Position numbers and translations under genes: made by a program. This document shows, piece by piece, positions 54,591 to 63,268 of a DNA stretch of 64,000 nt. Below the pieces are notes generated by a model. It saw nothing but the letters and a program-made list of their open reading frames with translations, had not been told where the DNA came from and did no database searches. Numbering within the stretch: the first letter of the stretch is position 1; each line of letters starts with the position of its first letter. The DNA is from Pseudodesulfovibrio portus (GTDB lineage Bacteria > Desulfobacterota > Desulfovibrionia > Desulfovibrionales > Desulfovibrionaceae). The stretch lies in NCBI RefSeq assembly GCF_026000375.1, contig NZ_AP026708.1:2578001-2642000 (forward strand), in the 5' to 3' direction.

Positions 54591-56289
54591 CCTGATAGTG
54601 GTCCTTTTTGCATCCCACGCCCTTGCGGGTTCGTGGGAGCATTCCTTTTTCACGGGCACACAATACCCCCTCAAGGTCGTTTACCTCAAGGGCGAACAGC
54701 CCGGCCCCACCATCATGGTCCAGGGCGGCATCCAGGGCGATGAATCTGCGGGCTACATCACGGCCCAGCTGCTTTCCCAGGCCAAGGTGCTCAAGGGGAG
54801 CGTGATCGTCCTGCCCCGGGCCAACGTGCCGTCCATCAACCTGCACAAGCGGCAGATCAACGTGGACATGAACCGGCGGTTCGACCAGAACTACAACCGG
54901 TTCTACGAGGACCGCGTGGCCCGGGTCATCCGTTTCCTCCTGGCGCAAAGCGACGCCTTCATCCACCTGCACGAGGGCAGCGGCTTCTACAACCCGACCT
55001 ATGTGGACAACCTGCGCAATCCCAAGCGGTACGGCCAGTCCATCATCGTGGACACCCTGGTCTACGACAAGATCGACCTGGCCCATACGGTCAACTCCGT
55101 GCTGGAGGAGCTCAACGGGCGCATCGCGGCCAGCGACTACCAGTTCAAGCTGTTCAACACCCGGACTTTCGACCAGGGTACGGACTACCCGGAGATGCGC
55201 AAGTCCCTGACTTGCTACGCCCTGGCCGAGCACGGCATCCCGGCCATGGCCGTGGAGGTCTCCAAGTCCATCACCCAGATCGACTGGAAGGTCCGCCAGC
55301 AGCTGGCGGCCACGATCATGCTCCTGCAGCGCCTCGGCGTGACCGTGCTGCCGCCCGATTTCACAGACGAGGAAGTCCGCGCCTACGCCCGCAAGGGTGT
55401 CCAGGTCAGCGTCAACGGCAGGTTGCTGCCGGAGTCCGGGGTCATCAATCTCGCCCCCGGCTCGACCCTTTCCGTGAAGTCCGTGTCGTCGGGGCTCCGT
55501 GAATTTTCTCCGGAACTGGCCCTGTTCGCCTCGGACCGCCCCGGTGTGAACCTGATCAGCGCCAGGCGCATGGCCCTGGAACCGTTTTCCGCGCTGGAGC
55601 TGCGATCCGACGGCAAGCAGGTGGCCAGGGCCAAGGTGAAATGGACCGGCAAACTCCCGGTTTCACCGGGCGAAGACAAGCCCGTCTTCGTCTGCTGGCT
55701 CAACGACAACCCCGTGTTCGTGCGCGACGGCGAGACCCTGCAGACCGTGATGGGCGACCAGCTCATCCTGGAAGGGCTGTGGGGCAGCGATTTCAAGGAG
55801 GTGGTCAACCTCAAGGGGTTCGTGGCCATCCCCTGGGCCAACAACGGCCAGGACCTGGGATGGGAGATCATCCTCGACCCGGACAACTTCATGTCCAAGT
55901 ACTCCATCGAGTCCGACCGGCCCGACGTGACCCGTTTCCGCGTGGTCCGCGAGACCCCCGGCGTGCCGAGTGCGGAGTTCTACGTGGATATCGCCTCCCG
56001 CAAGGTCCACGCCCTCATGCTGGCCGATTCCAGGGGCCAGTCCCTGCTCGTCCCGTGGGTCTCAGGAGGCAGCTATCGGTTGCCGCAGGGGCAGTACGTG
56101 CTGGAAGGCGCGTGGTCCAACGGGGCCGACAGGAAGCTGGTGACCACCACCGGCACCCGGCCGCTCAGCCAGGGCGAGGCCTTCACCGTGGACTATGGTT
56201 CCCCCCTGGAACTGACCGTGCGCCAGGCCACCACCTTCGGCGATATCGGCACCATGACCTTCACCGCCGGCGGCCTGGCCGAGCGGTAG
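54538..56289 (+). CDS. csd4: Csd4/Pgp1-type M14 D,L-carboxypeptidase
   Basis: 583 residues. Signal peptide (TSWLLPSLIVVLFASHALA), then an M14 carboxypeptidase domain (about 30-270). The metal motif reads GGIQGDE with Gln near residue 66 and Glu near 69, plus HLHEG near 143-147. Gln in place of the first His ligand is the unusual feature described for Helicobacter Csd4, which cuts muramyl tripeptides to dipeptides. The C-terminal ~300 residues form further beta domains, as in Csd4. Start ATG 54538 lies inside the upstream gene. It most likely acts in the periplasm after the Csd6-type enzyme. Confidence 0.82.
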   Translation: MSFSPKRIRFITSWLLPSLIVVLFASHALAGSWEHSFFTGTQYPLKVVYLKGEQPGPTIMVQGGIQGDESAGYITAQLLSQAKVLKGSVIVLPRANVPSINLHKRQINVDMNRRFDQNYNRFYEDRVARVIRFLLAQSDAFIHLHEGSGFYNPTYVDNLRNPKRYGQSIIVDTLVYDKIDLAHTVNSVLEELNGRIAASDYQFKLFNTRTFDQGTDYPEMRKSLTCYALAEHGIPAMAVEVSKSITQIDWKVRQQLAATIMLLQRLGVTVLPPDFTDEEVRAYARKGVQVSVNGRLLPESGVINLAPGSTLSVKSVSSGLREFSPELALFASDRPGVNLISARRMALEPFSALELRSDGKQVARAKVKWTGKLPVSPGEDKPVFVCWLNDNPVFVRDGETLQTVMGDQLILEGLWGSDFKEVVNLKGFVAIPWANNGQDLGWEIILDPDNFMSKYSIESDRPDVTRFRVVRETPGVPSAEFYVDIASRKVHALMLADSRGQSLLVPWVSGGSYRLPQGQYVLEGAWSNGADRKLVTTTGTRPLSQGEAFTVDYGSPLELTVRQATTFGDIGTMTFTAGGLAER

Positions 56290-56352
56290 TGGTATTCATT
56301 TCTTCACTGTAGCGCGGGGTCCCGCCGGGCCACCGCTTGGGGAGGGTCCGTC

Positions 56353-56550
56353 ATGGCAGAACGCATCGTTCGCGGTTTGGCCGGATTTTTCGTGTTGGTG
56401 AGCCTGATCCTGGCGTATTTCCATTCACCATACTGGCTCTGGTTCACGACCCTGGTGGGCGCGAACCTGTTGCAATCCGCGGTCACGGGCTGGTGCCCGG
56501 CGCTGTCTGTCTTGAAGTGGATGGGCGTGGACCAGGGGCGTGACGCCTAG
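56353..56550 (+). CDS. DUF2892 family inner-membrane protein
   Basis: 65 residues, two membrane helices (GLAGFFVLVSLILAYFHS and WLWFTTLVGANLLQSAVTG) and the family ending TGWCPALSVLKWMG. DUF2892 proteins resemble the membrane part of YgaP and often go with rhodanese-like proteins; none is next to it here. GGAGG precedes ATG 56353. The stop overlaps the convergent gene by four bases. Confidence 0.85.
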   Translation: MAERIVRGLAGFFVLVSLILAYFHSPYWLWFTTLVGANLLQSAVTGWCPALSVLKWMGVDQGRDA

Positions 56551-56804
56551 GCCATCTTCTTGCCCACGAAGATGAGCAGCAGCCCCAGGACGATGAGAAC
56601 GGCCTGCCACAGCATGTCGGCCTCGCCGTAGAAGAAGAGGGAACCGGCCAGCAGCAGCATCAACCCGCCGCAGACCATGGCGAAACGGCCGCTGGTCGTC
56701 ATCTGCCGGGCGATCTTGTCGCTGGGACGGGTGATTCGCGCACCGCAATGCTTGCAGGTGTGCCAGCCCTCGGGCAGGGGAGTTCCGCATTTTGGGCAAT
56801 TCAT
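56547..56804 (-). CDS. zinc-ribbon membrane protein
   Basis: About 85 residues. N-terminal zinc ribbon (MNCPKCGTPLPEGWHTCKHC) with CxxC pairs, then two membrane helices (GRFAMVCGGLMLLLAGSLFF and AVLIVLGLLLIFVG). The zinc ribbon starts at ATG 56804 as in relatives; the frame opens at 56831. Function unknown. Convergent with and overlapping the DUF2892 gene. Confidence 0.75.
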   Translation of the reverse strand: MNCPKCGTPLPEGWHTCKHCGARITRPSDKIARQMTTSGRFAMVCGGLMLLLAGSLFFYGEADMLWQAVLIVLGLLLIFVGKKMA

Positions 56805-56913
56805 GACTGACCCGTTATCATAAAGTTTCATCCTGAAAAAGAGGATTGAGTCCCGTTCAGCCCGGCAGGGGGCAGAAAGTTCAGCGGTCTTTGTTGGCCA
56901 CAGGCAACGAAAA

Positions 56914-56944
56914 ACCCCTGTAAACTCGGTTTACAGGGGTCTTT
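56914..56944 (-). terminator. terminator after tRNA-Arg
   Basis: ACCCCTGTAAA / TTTACAGGGGT stem around five bases, followed on the minus strand by TTTTT. It lies just after the tRNA 3' end. Confidence 0.85.
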
Positions 56945-56951
56945 TGTCGCG

Positions 56952-57028
56952 TGGCGCGCCCGGCACGATTCGAACGTGCGATCTTTCGGTTCGTAGCCGA
57001 ATGCTCTATCCAGCTGAGCCACGGGCGC
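56952..57028 (-). tRNA. tRNA-Arg (anticodon ACG)
   Basis: Read on the minus strand: acceptor GCGCCCG pairs with CGGGCGC, D arm GGCTCAGCTGGATAGAGC, anticodon stem TTCGG/CCGAA with loop CTACGAA (anticodon ACG), T arm GCACG-TTCGAAT-CGTGC, discriminator G and an encoded CCA. 77 nt. ACG is normally edited to ICG to read CGU/CGC/CGA. It has its own terminator. Confidence 0.97.
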
Positions 57029-57080
57029 GCGAAGTGAAGTGACTGTTTATGCCCATGCTCGCGGGAGGTCAAGCAGTTTT

Positions 57081-57512
57081 TCAGGAATTTTTCAATTTCG
57101 TGGTGAAAATGGTGTCCATGCCCTGGGCCAGTTGGGCCGCTGTCCCCTGGATTCGGATCAGCTCCGTGTCCGGGTGGTTGGCGAATTCCTCCATCTCCGG
57201 GTGTTTCAGAAGATAGAGCCGGATGATGGCCTCCACGGTCTGCTTCTTCCGGATGGGAAGATGGTGCCCCTCGATGGACAGGGCGAGGTCGTCGGCCCGC
57301 CTGTCGATGAGCAGGCTGACGTGCGGATTTTTCTTGAGGTTCTTGTATTTTTTCGACGTCGAATGCGTCAGAAAATAGAACTTCATGGCCGCATGATCGG
57401 CGAAGAACGTCATCAGCGAGGTGTGCGGGACGTTCCCTTCGATGGTTGCCAGCACGCACAGGTTCTCGTTGGACACCATGTCGTCGATGATTTGCTTTTT
57501 TTCTTTGGTCAT
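57081..57512 (-). CDS. pyridoxamine 5'-phosphate oxidase-like protein
   Basis: 143 residues of the split-barrel flavin/F420-binding fold: LCVLATIEGNVPHTSLMTFF, FYFLTHSTSKKYKNLKKNPH and VSLLIDRRAD are the usual family signatures. Members bind FMN, F420 or heme, and the substrate is not predictable. ATG 57512 is chosen for the GGACATTTC context; the frame extends further upstream. It is divergent from the PAPS-reductase-like gene. Confidence 0.82.
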   Translation of the reverse strand: MTKEKKQIIDDMVSNENLCVLATIEGNVPHTSLMTFFADHAAMKFYFLTHSTSKKYKNLKKNPHVSLLIDRRADDLALSIEGHHLPIRKKQTVEAIIRLYLLKHPEMEEFANHPDTELIRIQGTAAQLAQGMDTIFTTKLKNS

Positions 57513-57576
57513 GAAATGTCCATAACGCAAGCAGTCGCATCGGTCCATTATAGATGTGGATGCGCAGGAGAAGACA

Positions 57577-58254
57577 ATGCCCACCCTTGACGAAACCGTT
57601 GCCCGGACCGAAGCCGTGATGACCGACCTGCTCGCCGTCGTCGATCCCCGGCGCGTGCGCGTGGCCTGGACCGGCGGCAAGGACTCCACCGTGGTCCTGT
57701 TCGTGTGGAAGGCGCTGCTCGACCACCACGGCCTGGGCCCGGCCCGGGCCATCAACCTGGACACGGGGTGCAAGTTTCCCGAAGTCCTGGCCTTCCGCGA
57801 CCGGCTGGCCGAAGAGTGGGGCGTGGACCTGTTCGTGGCCCGCCCGGCCGTCCGGCTCCAAGGCTACCCCCTGGCCGTGGACCCCGTGGCCTGCTGCCGC
57901 GACCTCAAGGTGGAGCCCCTCAAGGCTGCCGTCCGGACCACCCGGACCACGCACCTCCTGTCCGGCATCCGGCGCGACGAGCACCCGGACAGGGCGGGCA
58001 GGGCGGTCATGGAGGAGCGCCGCGCCCCGGATTACACCCTGGTCAATCCCATTCTCGACTTCACCGAGACCGACGTCTGGGCTTTTTACGCCCGGTTCGG
58101 CCTCCCCCATTGCGGTTTGTACGACCTCGGATACCGTTCGCTGGGCTGCGAGCCGTGCACCCGCAAACCGGCGGGAAACGGCCCTGAGCGGGCGGGCCGT
58201 TCCGGGTCCAAGGAAGCGGTCATGGATACACTCACCAGCCTCGGCTATTTCTAG
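57577..58254 (+). CDS. PAPS reductase / ATP-pyrophosphatase family protein
   Basis: 225 residues with the PP-loop TGGKDSTVV near residue 34, LDTGCKFPEVL near 62, IRRDEHPDRAGRAV near 133, and LGYRSLGCEPCTRKP near the C-terminus, which carries the CxxC-type Cys of CysH-like enzymes. Such proteins reduce APS or PAPS or modify other nucleotides. In a sulfate reducer with its own dissimilatory pathway, an assimilatory or modification role is likely but unproven. ATG 57577 follows CAGGAG. Confidence 0.82.
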   Translation: MPTLDETVARTEAVMTDLLAVVDPRRVRVAWTGGKDSTVVLFVWKALLDHHGLGPARAINLDTGCKFPEVLAFRDRLAEEWGVDLFVARPAVRLQGYPLAVDPVACCRDLKVEPLKAAVRTTRTTHLLSGIRRDEHPDRAGRAVMEERRAPDYTLVNPILDFTETDVWAFYARFGLPHCGLYDLGYRSLGCEPCTRKPAGNGPERAGRSGSKEAVMDTLTSLGYF

Positions 58255-58589
58255 TCACGGATTTCACATAATTTCTTTCTGATGGGTCTTTTCACGGCAG
58301 GTGTGCGGGGTAATTTGTTATTTTTTTCACAAAATTTCCTACCTGGTTGTGTCGTATTGTGGGAAAAACCGGTTGTTGTACAAAAATGTACATACATATG
58401 TGTAAGTTATAAAAGCACAAAAACGAGGTTATTTCTTCCGTAAGGACCTTGACTCGGCTCGTGACTTCCCCTAATGACTCTTGTTTACTAGGCTAAGGGT
58501 AAGGTGCATTCGCGCGAAAAATCGGTTGGAGGTGAACCGGTTTTTCGTGTCTGCTGTACTCGTTCTCCATCATTTGAAACGAGGTCTTC
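58255..58589 (+). promoter_or_regulatory. 335-bp regulatory region upstream of ech
   Basis: No gene is supported here. The sequence is AT-rich to about 58440 and contains the dyad TGTAC-N6-GTACA (58377-58392), followed directly by the palindromic ACATATGT. Nearer the gene is a 13-bp leader hairpin at 58515-58547. The echA ribosome site (ACGAGG) is just before ATG 58590. The dyad is a plausible operator; its regulator is unknown. Confidence 0.65.
58515..58547 (+). promoter_or_regulatory. leader hairpin upstream of echA
   Basis: CGAAAAATCGGTT pairs with AACCGGTTTTTCG (one G-U pair) around the loop GGAGGTG. The right arm carries five T residues but no T-run follows, so it could be an attenuator or an mRNA-stability structure. 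It ends 42 bases before the echA ATG. Confidence 0.5.
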
Positions 58590-60488
58590 ATGTCGAATCT
58601 GCTACTGCTTCTCATTCTCCTGCCGGTAGCGGCCGCGCTGGTCTGTTATTTCGTTCGGTCTTCGGCCGTCCGGAATCTGACCGTCGTGGCCACCGGTGCG
58701 GTCCTGACGCTTGCGTCGGTCGGGCTGCTCGCACAGGGGGCGTTCGAGCCGATTGCGGTCGGTTCAATCCTTGGCATCAGCAGCGATTTCCTGGTCACTG
58801 TCCTGGATTTCGCCCTGCTGGCCGTCATTTTCTTTTATGGTCTCAAACACAAGAGTCTGCTCATCCAGGGTTTCACCCTGGCCCAGGCAGTACTGCTCGC
58901 GTGGTTTGAATTTATTTCCCTCAAGCATGAGGCGGTCCCCGCGCTCATGGGCGACCAGCTTACCCTGGTCATGGTCCTGGTGATTTCGGTCATCGGTTCC
59001 CTGATCTGTATCTTCGCCATTCCCTATATGAAGGAACACGAGGAACATCTGCACCTGAAGAAGTCGCGCCAGCCGCGTTTCTTCTTTTTCCTGGTGCTCT
59101 TCCTCGGGGCCATGAACGGACTGGTCCTGTCCAACAACATCCTGTGGATGTACTTCTTCTTCGAAGTGACCACGCTCTGTTCCTTCATGCTCATCGGCCA
59201 CGACGCCACCGAGATCGCCACCAAGAACTCCGTCCGCGCATTGTGGATGAACGCCCTTGGCGGCCTGGCCTTCGTGATCGGCATGATGCTGGTCTATTCC
59301 GAAACCGGCACGCTCAACATCGCCGCCATCCTGGCCGCCGGCCCGCAGGGCGCGCTCATGGTCACCGGCGTCGGCTTCCTCTGCCTGGCCGGTTTCACCA
59401 AGGCCGCACAGGTGCCGTTCCAGTCCTGGCTGCTCGGCGCCATGGTCGCCCCGACCCCGGTGTCCGCGCTCCTGCACTCGTCCACCATGGTCAAGGCGGG
59501 CGTCTTCGTGGTCCTGCGGTTCGCTCCGGCCTACGTCGATACCTTCCTGTCCACCGGCGTGGCCGTCTGCGGCGCGTTCACTTTCCTGGCCTGCGCCGCT
59601 CTGGGCATCGGTCAGTCCAACGGCAAGAAGATCCTGGCCTACTCCACGGTGGCCAACCTCGGCCTGATCATCTGCTGCGCGGGCATCAACACCCCGTTGG
59701 CCCTGACCGCAGCGATCATGCTGATCCTGTTCCATGCGGTTTCCAAGTCCCTGCTCTTCCTGTGCGTCGGCACCATCGAGCAGGCCATCGGCTCCCGCGA
59801 CATCGAGGACATGCGCGGCCTGTACGCCAAGCTGCCCCGCACTGCGCTGATCACCATTATCGGCATCCTGACCATGATGCTGCCCCCGTTCGGCGTGCTC
59901 CTGGGCAAATGGATGGCCATCGAGGCTTCCGCCGATTCGAACATCTTCATCGTCATCATGCTGGCCATGGGCTCGGCCATGATGGTGGTGTACCTGGCCC
60001 GCTGGGCAGGCTCCATGATGGGCAGCCGCGAAGAGGGCGCCAAGTCCGAATCCCAGGCCCTGCTCATCCGCCTGCCGCTGTTCATCATCTGCCTGGCCGC
60101 CGTGGCCCTGTCCGTGGCTTCCCCGTGGATATACAATTCCCTGCTGGCCCCCTGGCTCGGCTCGGCTCCGTTCACCGTGGGCTTCGGTTCCCTTGAATCC
60201 GCTCACGGAACGTTCGTCGTGGTGCCCCTGTTCCTGGTCCTCGGTCTGGGCCTGCTCTACGCCGTCAAGGCGGCCTCGGGCTACCGCAAGACCCGGATCA
60301 TGCCTCCCTACCTGGGCGGCGCAAACTCCTCGGTCGACGGCACCTATGTCGGTCCCATGAACGGCGATGTCCCGTTCTCTGCGGGCAACATGTATCTGGG
60401 CGAGCTGTTCGCTGAAGGAAAGCTCACGCCCATCTGCAACGCACTGGCGGTCGCATTGATCGTCCTCATGCTGGGAGGGGCGCTCTAA
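58590..60488 (+). CDS. echA: Ech hydrogenase subunit A (NuoL-like antiporter subunit)
   Basis: 632 residues with about 16 membrane segments and the proton-translocating antiporter region of complex I NuoL/M/N-type proteins (about 125-420; NGLVLSNNILWMYFFFEVTT, FTKAAQVPFQSWLLGAMVAP with its conserved Lys, HSSTMVKAGVFVVLRF). It pumps H+ or Na+ in the membrane arm of energy-converting hydrogenase. First gene of echABCDEF; its stop overlaps echB by one base. Confidence 0.93.
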   Translation: MSNLLLLLILLPVAAALVCYFVRSSAVRNLTVVATGAVLTLASVGLLAQGAFEPIAVGSILGISSDFLVTVLDFALLAVIFFYGLKHKSLLIQGFTLAQAVLLAWFEFISLKHEAVPALMGDQLTLVMVLVISVIGSLICIFAIPYMKEHEEHLHLKKSRQPRFFFFLVLFLGAMNGLVLSNNILWMYFFFEVTTLCSFMLIGHDATEIATKNSVRALWMNALGGLAFVIGMMLVYSETGTLNIAAILAAGPQGALMVTGVGFLCLAGFTKAAQVPFQSWLLGAMVAPTPVSALLHSSTMVKAGVFVVLRFAPAYVDTFLSTGVAVCGAFTFLACAALGIGQSNGKKILAYSTVANLGLIICCAGINTPLALTAAIMLILFHAVSKSLLFLCVGTIEQAIGSRDIEDMRGLYAKLPRTALITIIGILTMMLPPFGVLLGKWMAIEASADSNIFIVIMLAMGSAMMVVYLARWAGSMMGSREEGAKSESQALLIRLPLFIICLAAVALSVASPWIYNSLLAPWLGSAPFTVGFGSLESAHGTFVVVPLFLVLGLGLLYAVKAASGYRKTRIMPPYLGGANSSVDGTYVGPMNGDVPFSAGNMYLGELFAEGKLTPICNALAVALIVLMLGGAL

Positions 60489-61336
60489 TGGATACGCTTA
60501 TTCTCGTCATCATCGGTCTTGTGGCCGGTCCGATTCTCGGCGGCCTGATCGCCGGTCTGGACCGTCGCGTCACCGCCTGGTTCCAGTCCCGTCAGGGTCC
60601 GCCGATCATGCAGGCCTTCTATGATGTGGCCAAGCTGCTCGGCAAGGAAAAGATGGTCGTCAACCAGTGGCAGATCCTCTGCGCCTGGGTGTACCTCATC
60701 GCCGCCGCCACCTCGGTGGCCCTGTTCTTCGCCCAGGGCGACCTGCTGCTCATCTTCTTCGTTCAGGCCGTGGGCGCGGTCTTCCTGGTCATGGGCGCCA
60801 TGGCCGCCAAGTCCCCGTACTCCCAGGTGGGCGCACAGCGCGAGCTGATGCAGATTCTGGCCTACGAGCCGGTCCTGATTCTGGTCTTCGTCGGCTTCTA
60901 CCTGGTCACCGGCTCCTTCTCCATCGAGGCCGTCTGGTCCCAGGAGATGCCGCTGCTGGCCAAGATGCCTCTCCTGTACCTGGCCCTGGGCTACGCCCTG
61001 ACCATCAAGTTGCGGAAGTCGCCGTTCGACTTCTCCACCTCCCATCACGGCCATCAGGAACTGGTCAAGGGCGTGCTCACCGAGTACTCCGGCCCCTACC
61101 TGGCCCTGATCGAGATCGCCCACTGGTACGAGACCATCCTGGTGCTCGGCCTGTGCGCGCTCTTCTGGCACACCAACGTGGCCTGGATGGCGGTGCTCCT
61201 GGTCGCCACCTACATGCTCGAAATCCTGGTGGACAACACCATGGCCCGCATGACCTGGCGCTGGATGCTCAAGCGTGTCTGGGTGCTCGGCATGGGCATG
61301 TCCGTCGTTAACCTCATCTGGCTGTACGCGGGGTAA
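60488..61336 (+). CDS. echB: Ech hydrogenase subunit B (NuoH-like)
   Basis: 282 residues, about eight membrane segments, with GPILGGLIAGLDRRVTAWFQ and the loop SRQGPPIMQAFYDVAKLLGK typical of NuoH/HyfC-type subunits. The segment KSPFDFSTSHHGHQELVKG near residue 178 is the conserved quinone-loop equivalent. It links the soluble hydrogenase module to the ion-pumping subunit. It starts at the last base of echA. Confidence 0.94.
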   Translation: MDTLILVIIGLVAGPILGGLIAGLDRRVTAWFQSRQGPPIMQAFYDVAKLLGKEKMVVNQWQILCAWVYLIAAATSVALFFAQGDLLLIFFVQAVGAVFLVMGAMAAKSPYSQVGAQRELMQILAYEPVLILVFVGFYLVTGSFSIEAVWSQEMPLLAKMPLLYLALGYALTIKLRKSPFDFSTSHHGHQELVKGVLTEYSGPYLALIEIAHWYETILVLGLCALFWHTNVAWMAVLLVATYMLEILVDNTMARMTWRWMLKRVWVLGMGMSVVNLIWLYAG

Positions 61337-61338
61337 AT

Positions 61339-61779
61339 ATGTTCGGTTCATTCATCAAAAAATCTCGCGCCAAGTCTCCGTGGATCATGCATTTCGACTG
61401 CGGAAGCTGCAACGGCTGCGATATCGAGGTTCTGGCCTGCCTGACTCCGCTCTACGACGTGGAGCGGTTCGGCGTCATCAACGTGGGCAACCCCAAGCAC
61501 GCCGACGTGCTCCTGGTCACCGGCACGGTCAACCACCGCAACAAGAAAGTGCTCAAGAACATCTACGACCAGATGCCCGAGCCCAAGGCCGTCATCGCCA
61601 TCGGCGCTTGCGGCAACTCCGGCGGCGTGTTCCGCGAGGCCTACAATGTCGTGGGCGGCGTGGACAAGGTCATCCCGGTGGACGTCTACGTCCCCGGCTG
61701 CCCGGCCAAGCCCGAGGCAATCATCGACGGCGTGGTCGCGGGCCTGGCAAAGTTCGCGCAGAAAGTGGAAGAAGCCTAA
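61339..61779 (+). CDS. echC: Ech hydrogenase small subunit (NuoB-like)
   Basis: 146 residues. Ligands for the proximal [4Fe-4S] cluster are visible: DCGSCNGCDIE near residue 17, GACGNSGG near residue 88, and VPGCPAKPEAI near residue 119. This subunit passes electrons between the ferredoxin-like EchF and the NiFe site in EchE. Two bases separate it from echB. Confidence 0.95.
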   Translation: MFGSFIKKSRAKSPWIMHFDCGSCNGCDIEVLACLTPLYDVERFGVINVGNPKHADVLLVTGTVNHRNKKVLKNIYDQMPEPKAVIAIGACGNSGGVFREAYNVVGGVDKVIPVDVYVPGCPAKPEAIIDGVVAGLAKFAQKVEEA

Positions 61780-61801
61780 GCGGCTTCACACGAGGTATAT
61801 A

Positions 61802-62170
61802 ATGATAGGTACGATAAAAGACGTGACCCTCGACACCATTGTCGGCGAGGTCATGAATATGAAGAACGATGGTCAGCGGCTGGTCACCTACTCCACCTAC
61901 GAGGCGGGGGAAGGCAAGATCGGCATTCTGTACCACTTCGACAAGAATCTGGAAACTTCCCACCTGCGGCTCGTGGCCGACATGGACAAGCCCATTCCGA
62001 GCGTGTCCGGCGTCTACTTCGCCGCCCTGCTGGTGGAAAACGAAATCCGCGACCAGTGGGACGTCAAGTTCGACGGCCTGGTCCTCGACTTCAACCGCAC
62101 GCTCTATCTTGACCCCGAGGTGACCCAGGTTCCCCTGGCTTCCAACGTCAAGATCGCGCCGAAAAAATAG
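61802..62170 (+). CDS. echD: Ech hydrogenase subunit D (NuoC-like)
   Basis: 122 residues; a short soluble subunit related to NuoC (LVTYSTYEAGEGKIGILYHF, VSGVYFAALLVENEIRDQWD), helping to anchor the large and small subunits. It lacks metal ligands. GAGG lies before ATG 61802. It sits between echC and echE as in other ech operons. Confidence 0.9.
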   Translation: MIGTIKDVTLDTIVGEVMNMKNDGQRLVTYSTYEAGEGKIGILYHFDKNLETSHLRLVADMDKPIPSVSGVYFAALLVENEIRDQWDVKFDGLVLDFNRTLYLDPEVTQVPLASNVKIAPKK

Positions 62171-62179
62171 GGGGCTGAA

Positions 62180-63259
62180 ATGGCTACTACCGTAATTCCC
62201 TTCGGCCCGCAGCATCCCGTCCTCCCGGAGCCGGTCCACCTGACCCTCAAGGTGGAGGACGAGATCGTCAAAGAGGCCATCCCCGCGCTGGGCTACGTCC
62301 ACCGCGGCCTGGAGAAGCTGGCCGACATCCGCGACTTCCACCAGATGATCACCGTGTGCGAGCGCGTCTGCGGTATCTGCTCCATGATCCACGGCGCCTG
62401 CTACTCGCAGTCCATCGAGGAACTCATGGGCATCGAGATCACCGACCGCGCCAAGCTTTTGCGGGTCATCTGGAGTGAGCTGCACCGCACCCACTCCCAC
62501 CTGCTGTGGCTGGGCCTCTTTGCCGACGCCTTCGGCTTCGAGTCCCTGTTCATGCAGTTCTGGAAGATTCGCGAGCGCATCATGGACATCAACGAGGCAA
62601 CCGCAGGTTCCCGCGTCATCGTGTCCGTGAACGTCATCGGCGGCGTGCGCGCCGACCTCTCTCCCGATCAGATCCGCTGGATTCTGTCCGAGATCGACAT
62701 CGTGGAGAAGGAGACCAAGGCGCTGCAGGACACCATCATGAACGACTACTCGGTCAAGGCCCGCACCGTTGACGTCGGCGTCCTGACCTACGACCAGGCC
62801 TACGAACTCGGCGCGGCAGGCCCGACCCTGCGCGGTTCCGGCGTGGCCCAGGACATGCGCATGCTCGGCTACGGCGGTTACGAGTTCCTGGACTTCGAAC
62901 CGGTCGTGGAGACCTCCGGCGACTGCTGGGCGCGTTCCACGGTCCGTTTCCGCGAAGTGCTCCAGTCCATCGACCTGGTCCGTCAGGCCATCTCCAAGCT
63001 CCCCGAGGGCGAGCTGGCAGTCAAGGTCAAGGGCAACCCGCCCGAGGGCGAGGTCTACCACCGGGTGGAGCAGCCGCGCGGCGAGTGCGTCTACTACATC
63101 CGCGGCAACGGCACCAAGCATCTGGACCGCTTGCGTATCCGCACCCCCACGTTCGCCAACATCCCGCCGCTTCTGGCGATGATGCCCGGGTGCGAACTGG
63201 CCGACGTGCCGGTCAACGTCCTGTCCATCGACCCGTGCATCAGCTGCACGGAACGCTAG
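62180..63259 (+). CDS. echE: Ech hydrogenase large (NiFe) subunit
   Basis: 359 residues. Both NiFe-binding motifs are complete: the N-terminal L1 motif CERVCGICSMIHG near residue 56 and the C-terminal DPCISCTER. It ends right after this motif, without the C-terminal extension that most NiFe hydrogenases need removed by a protease, as is known for Ech-type subunits. FGPQHPVLPEPVHL near the start is also typical. Catalyses 2H+ + 2e- to H2 and back. Confidence 0.95.
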   Translation: MATTVIPFGPQHPVLPEPVHLTLKVEDEIVKEAIPALGYVHRGLEKLADIRDFHQMITVCERVCGICSMIHGACYSQSIEELMGIEITDRAKLLRVIWSELHRTHSHLLWLGLFADAFGFESLFMQFWKIRERIMDINEATAGSRVIVSVNVIGGVRADLSPDQIRWILSEIDIVEKETKALQDTIMNDYSVKARTVDVGVLTYDQAYELGAAGPTLRGSGVAQDMRMLGYGGYEFLDFEPVVETSGDCWARSTVRFREVLQSIDLVRQAISKLPEGELAVKVKGNPPEGEVYHRVEQPRGECVYYIRGNGTKHLDRLRIRTPTFANIPPLLAMMPGCELADVPVNVLSIDPCISCTER

Positions 63260-63268
63260 GAGGTTCCC

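Noticed and set aside
58481-58909. 142-residue frame crossing the ech leader into echA
   Set aside because: It starts before the leader hairpin and continues out of frame through echA, with antisense-like composition.
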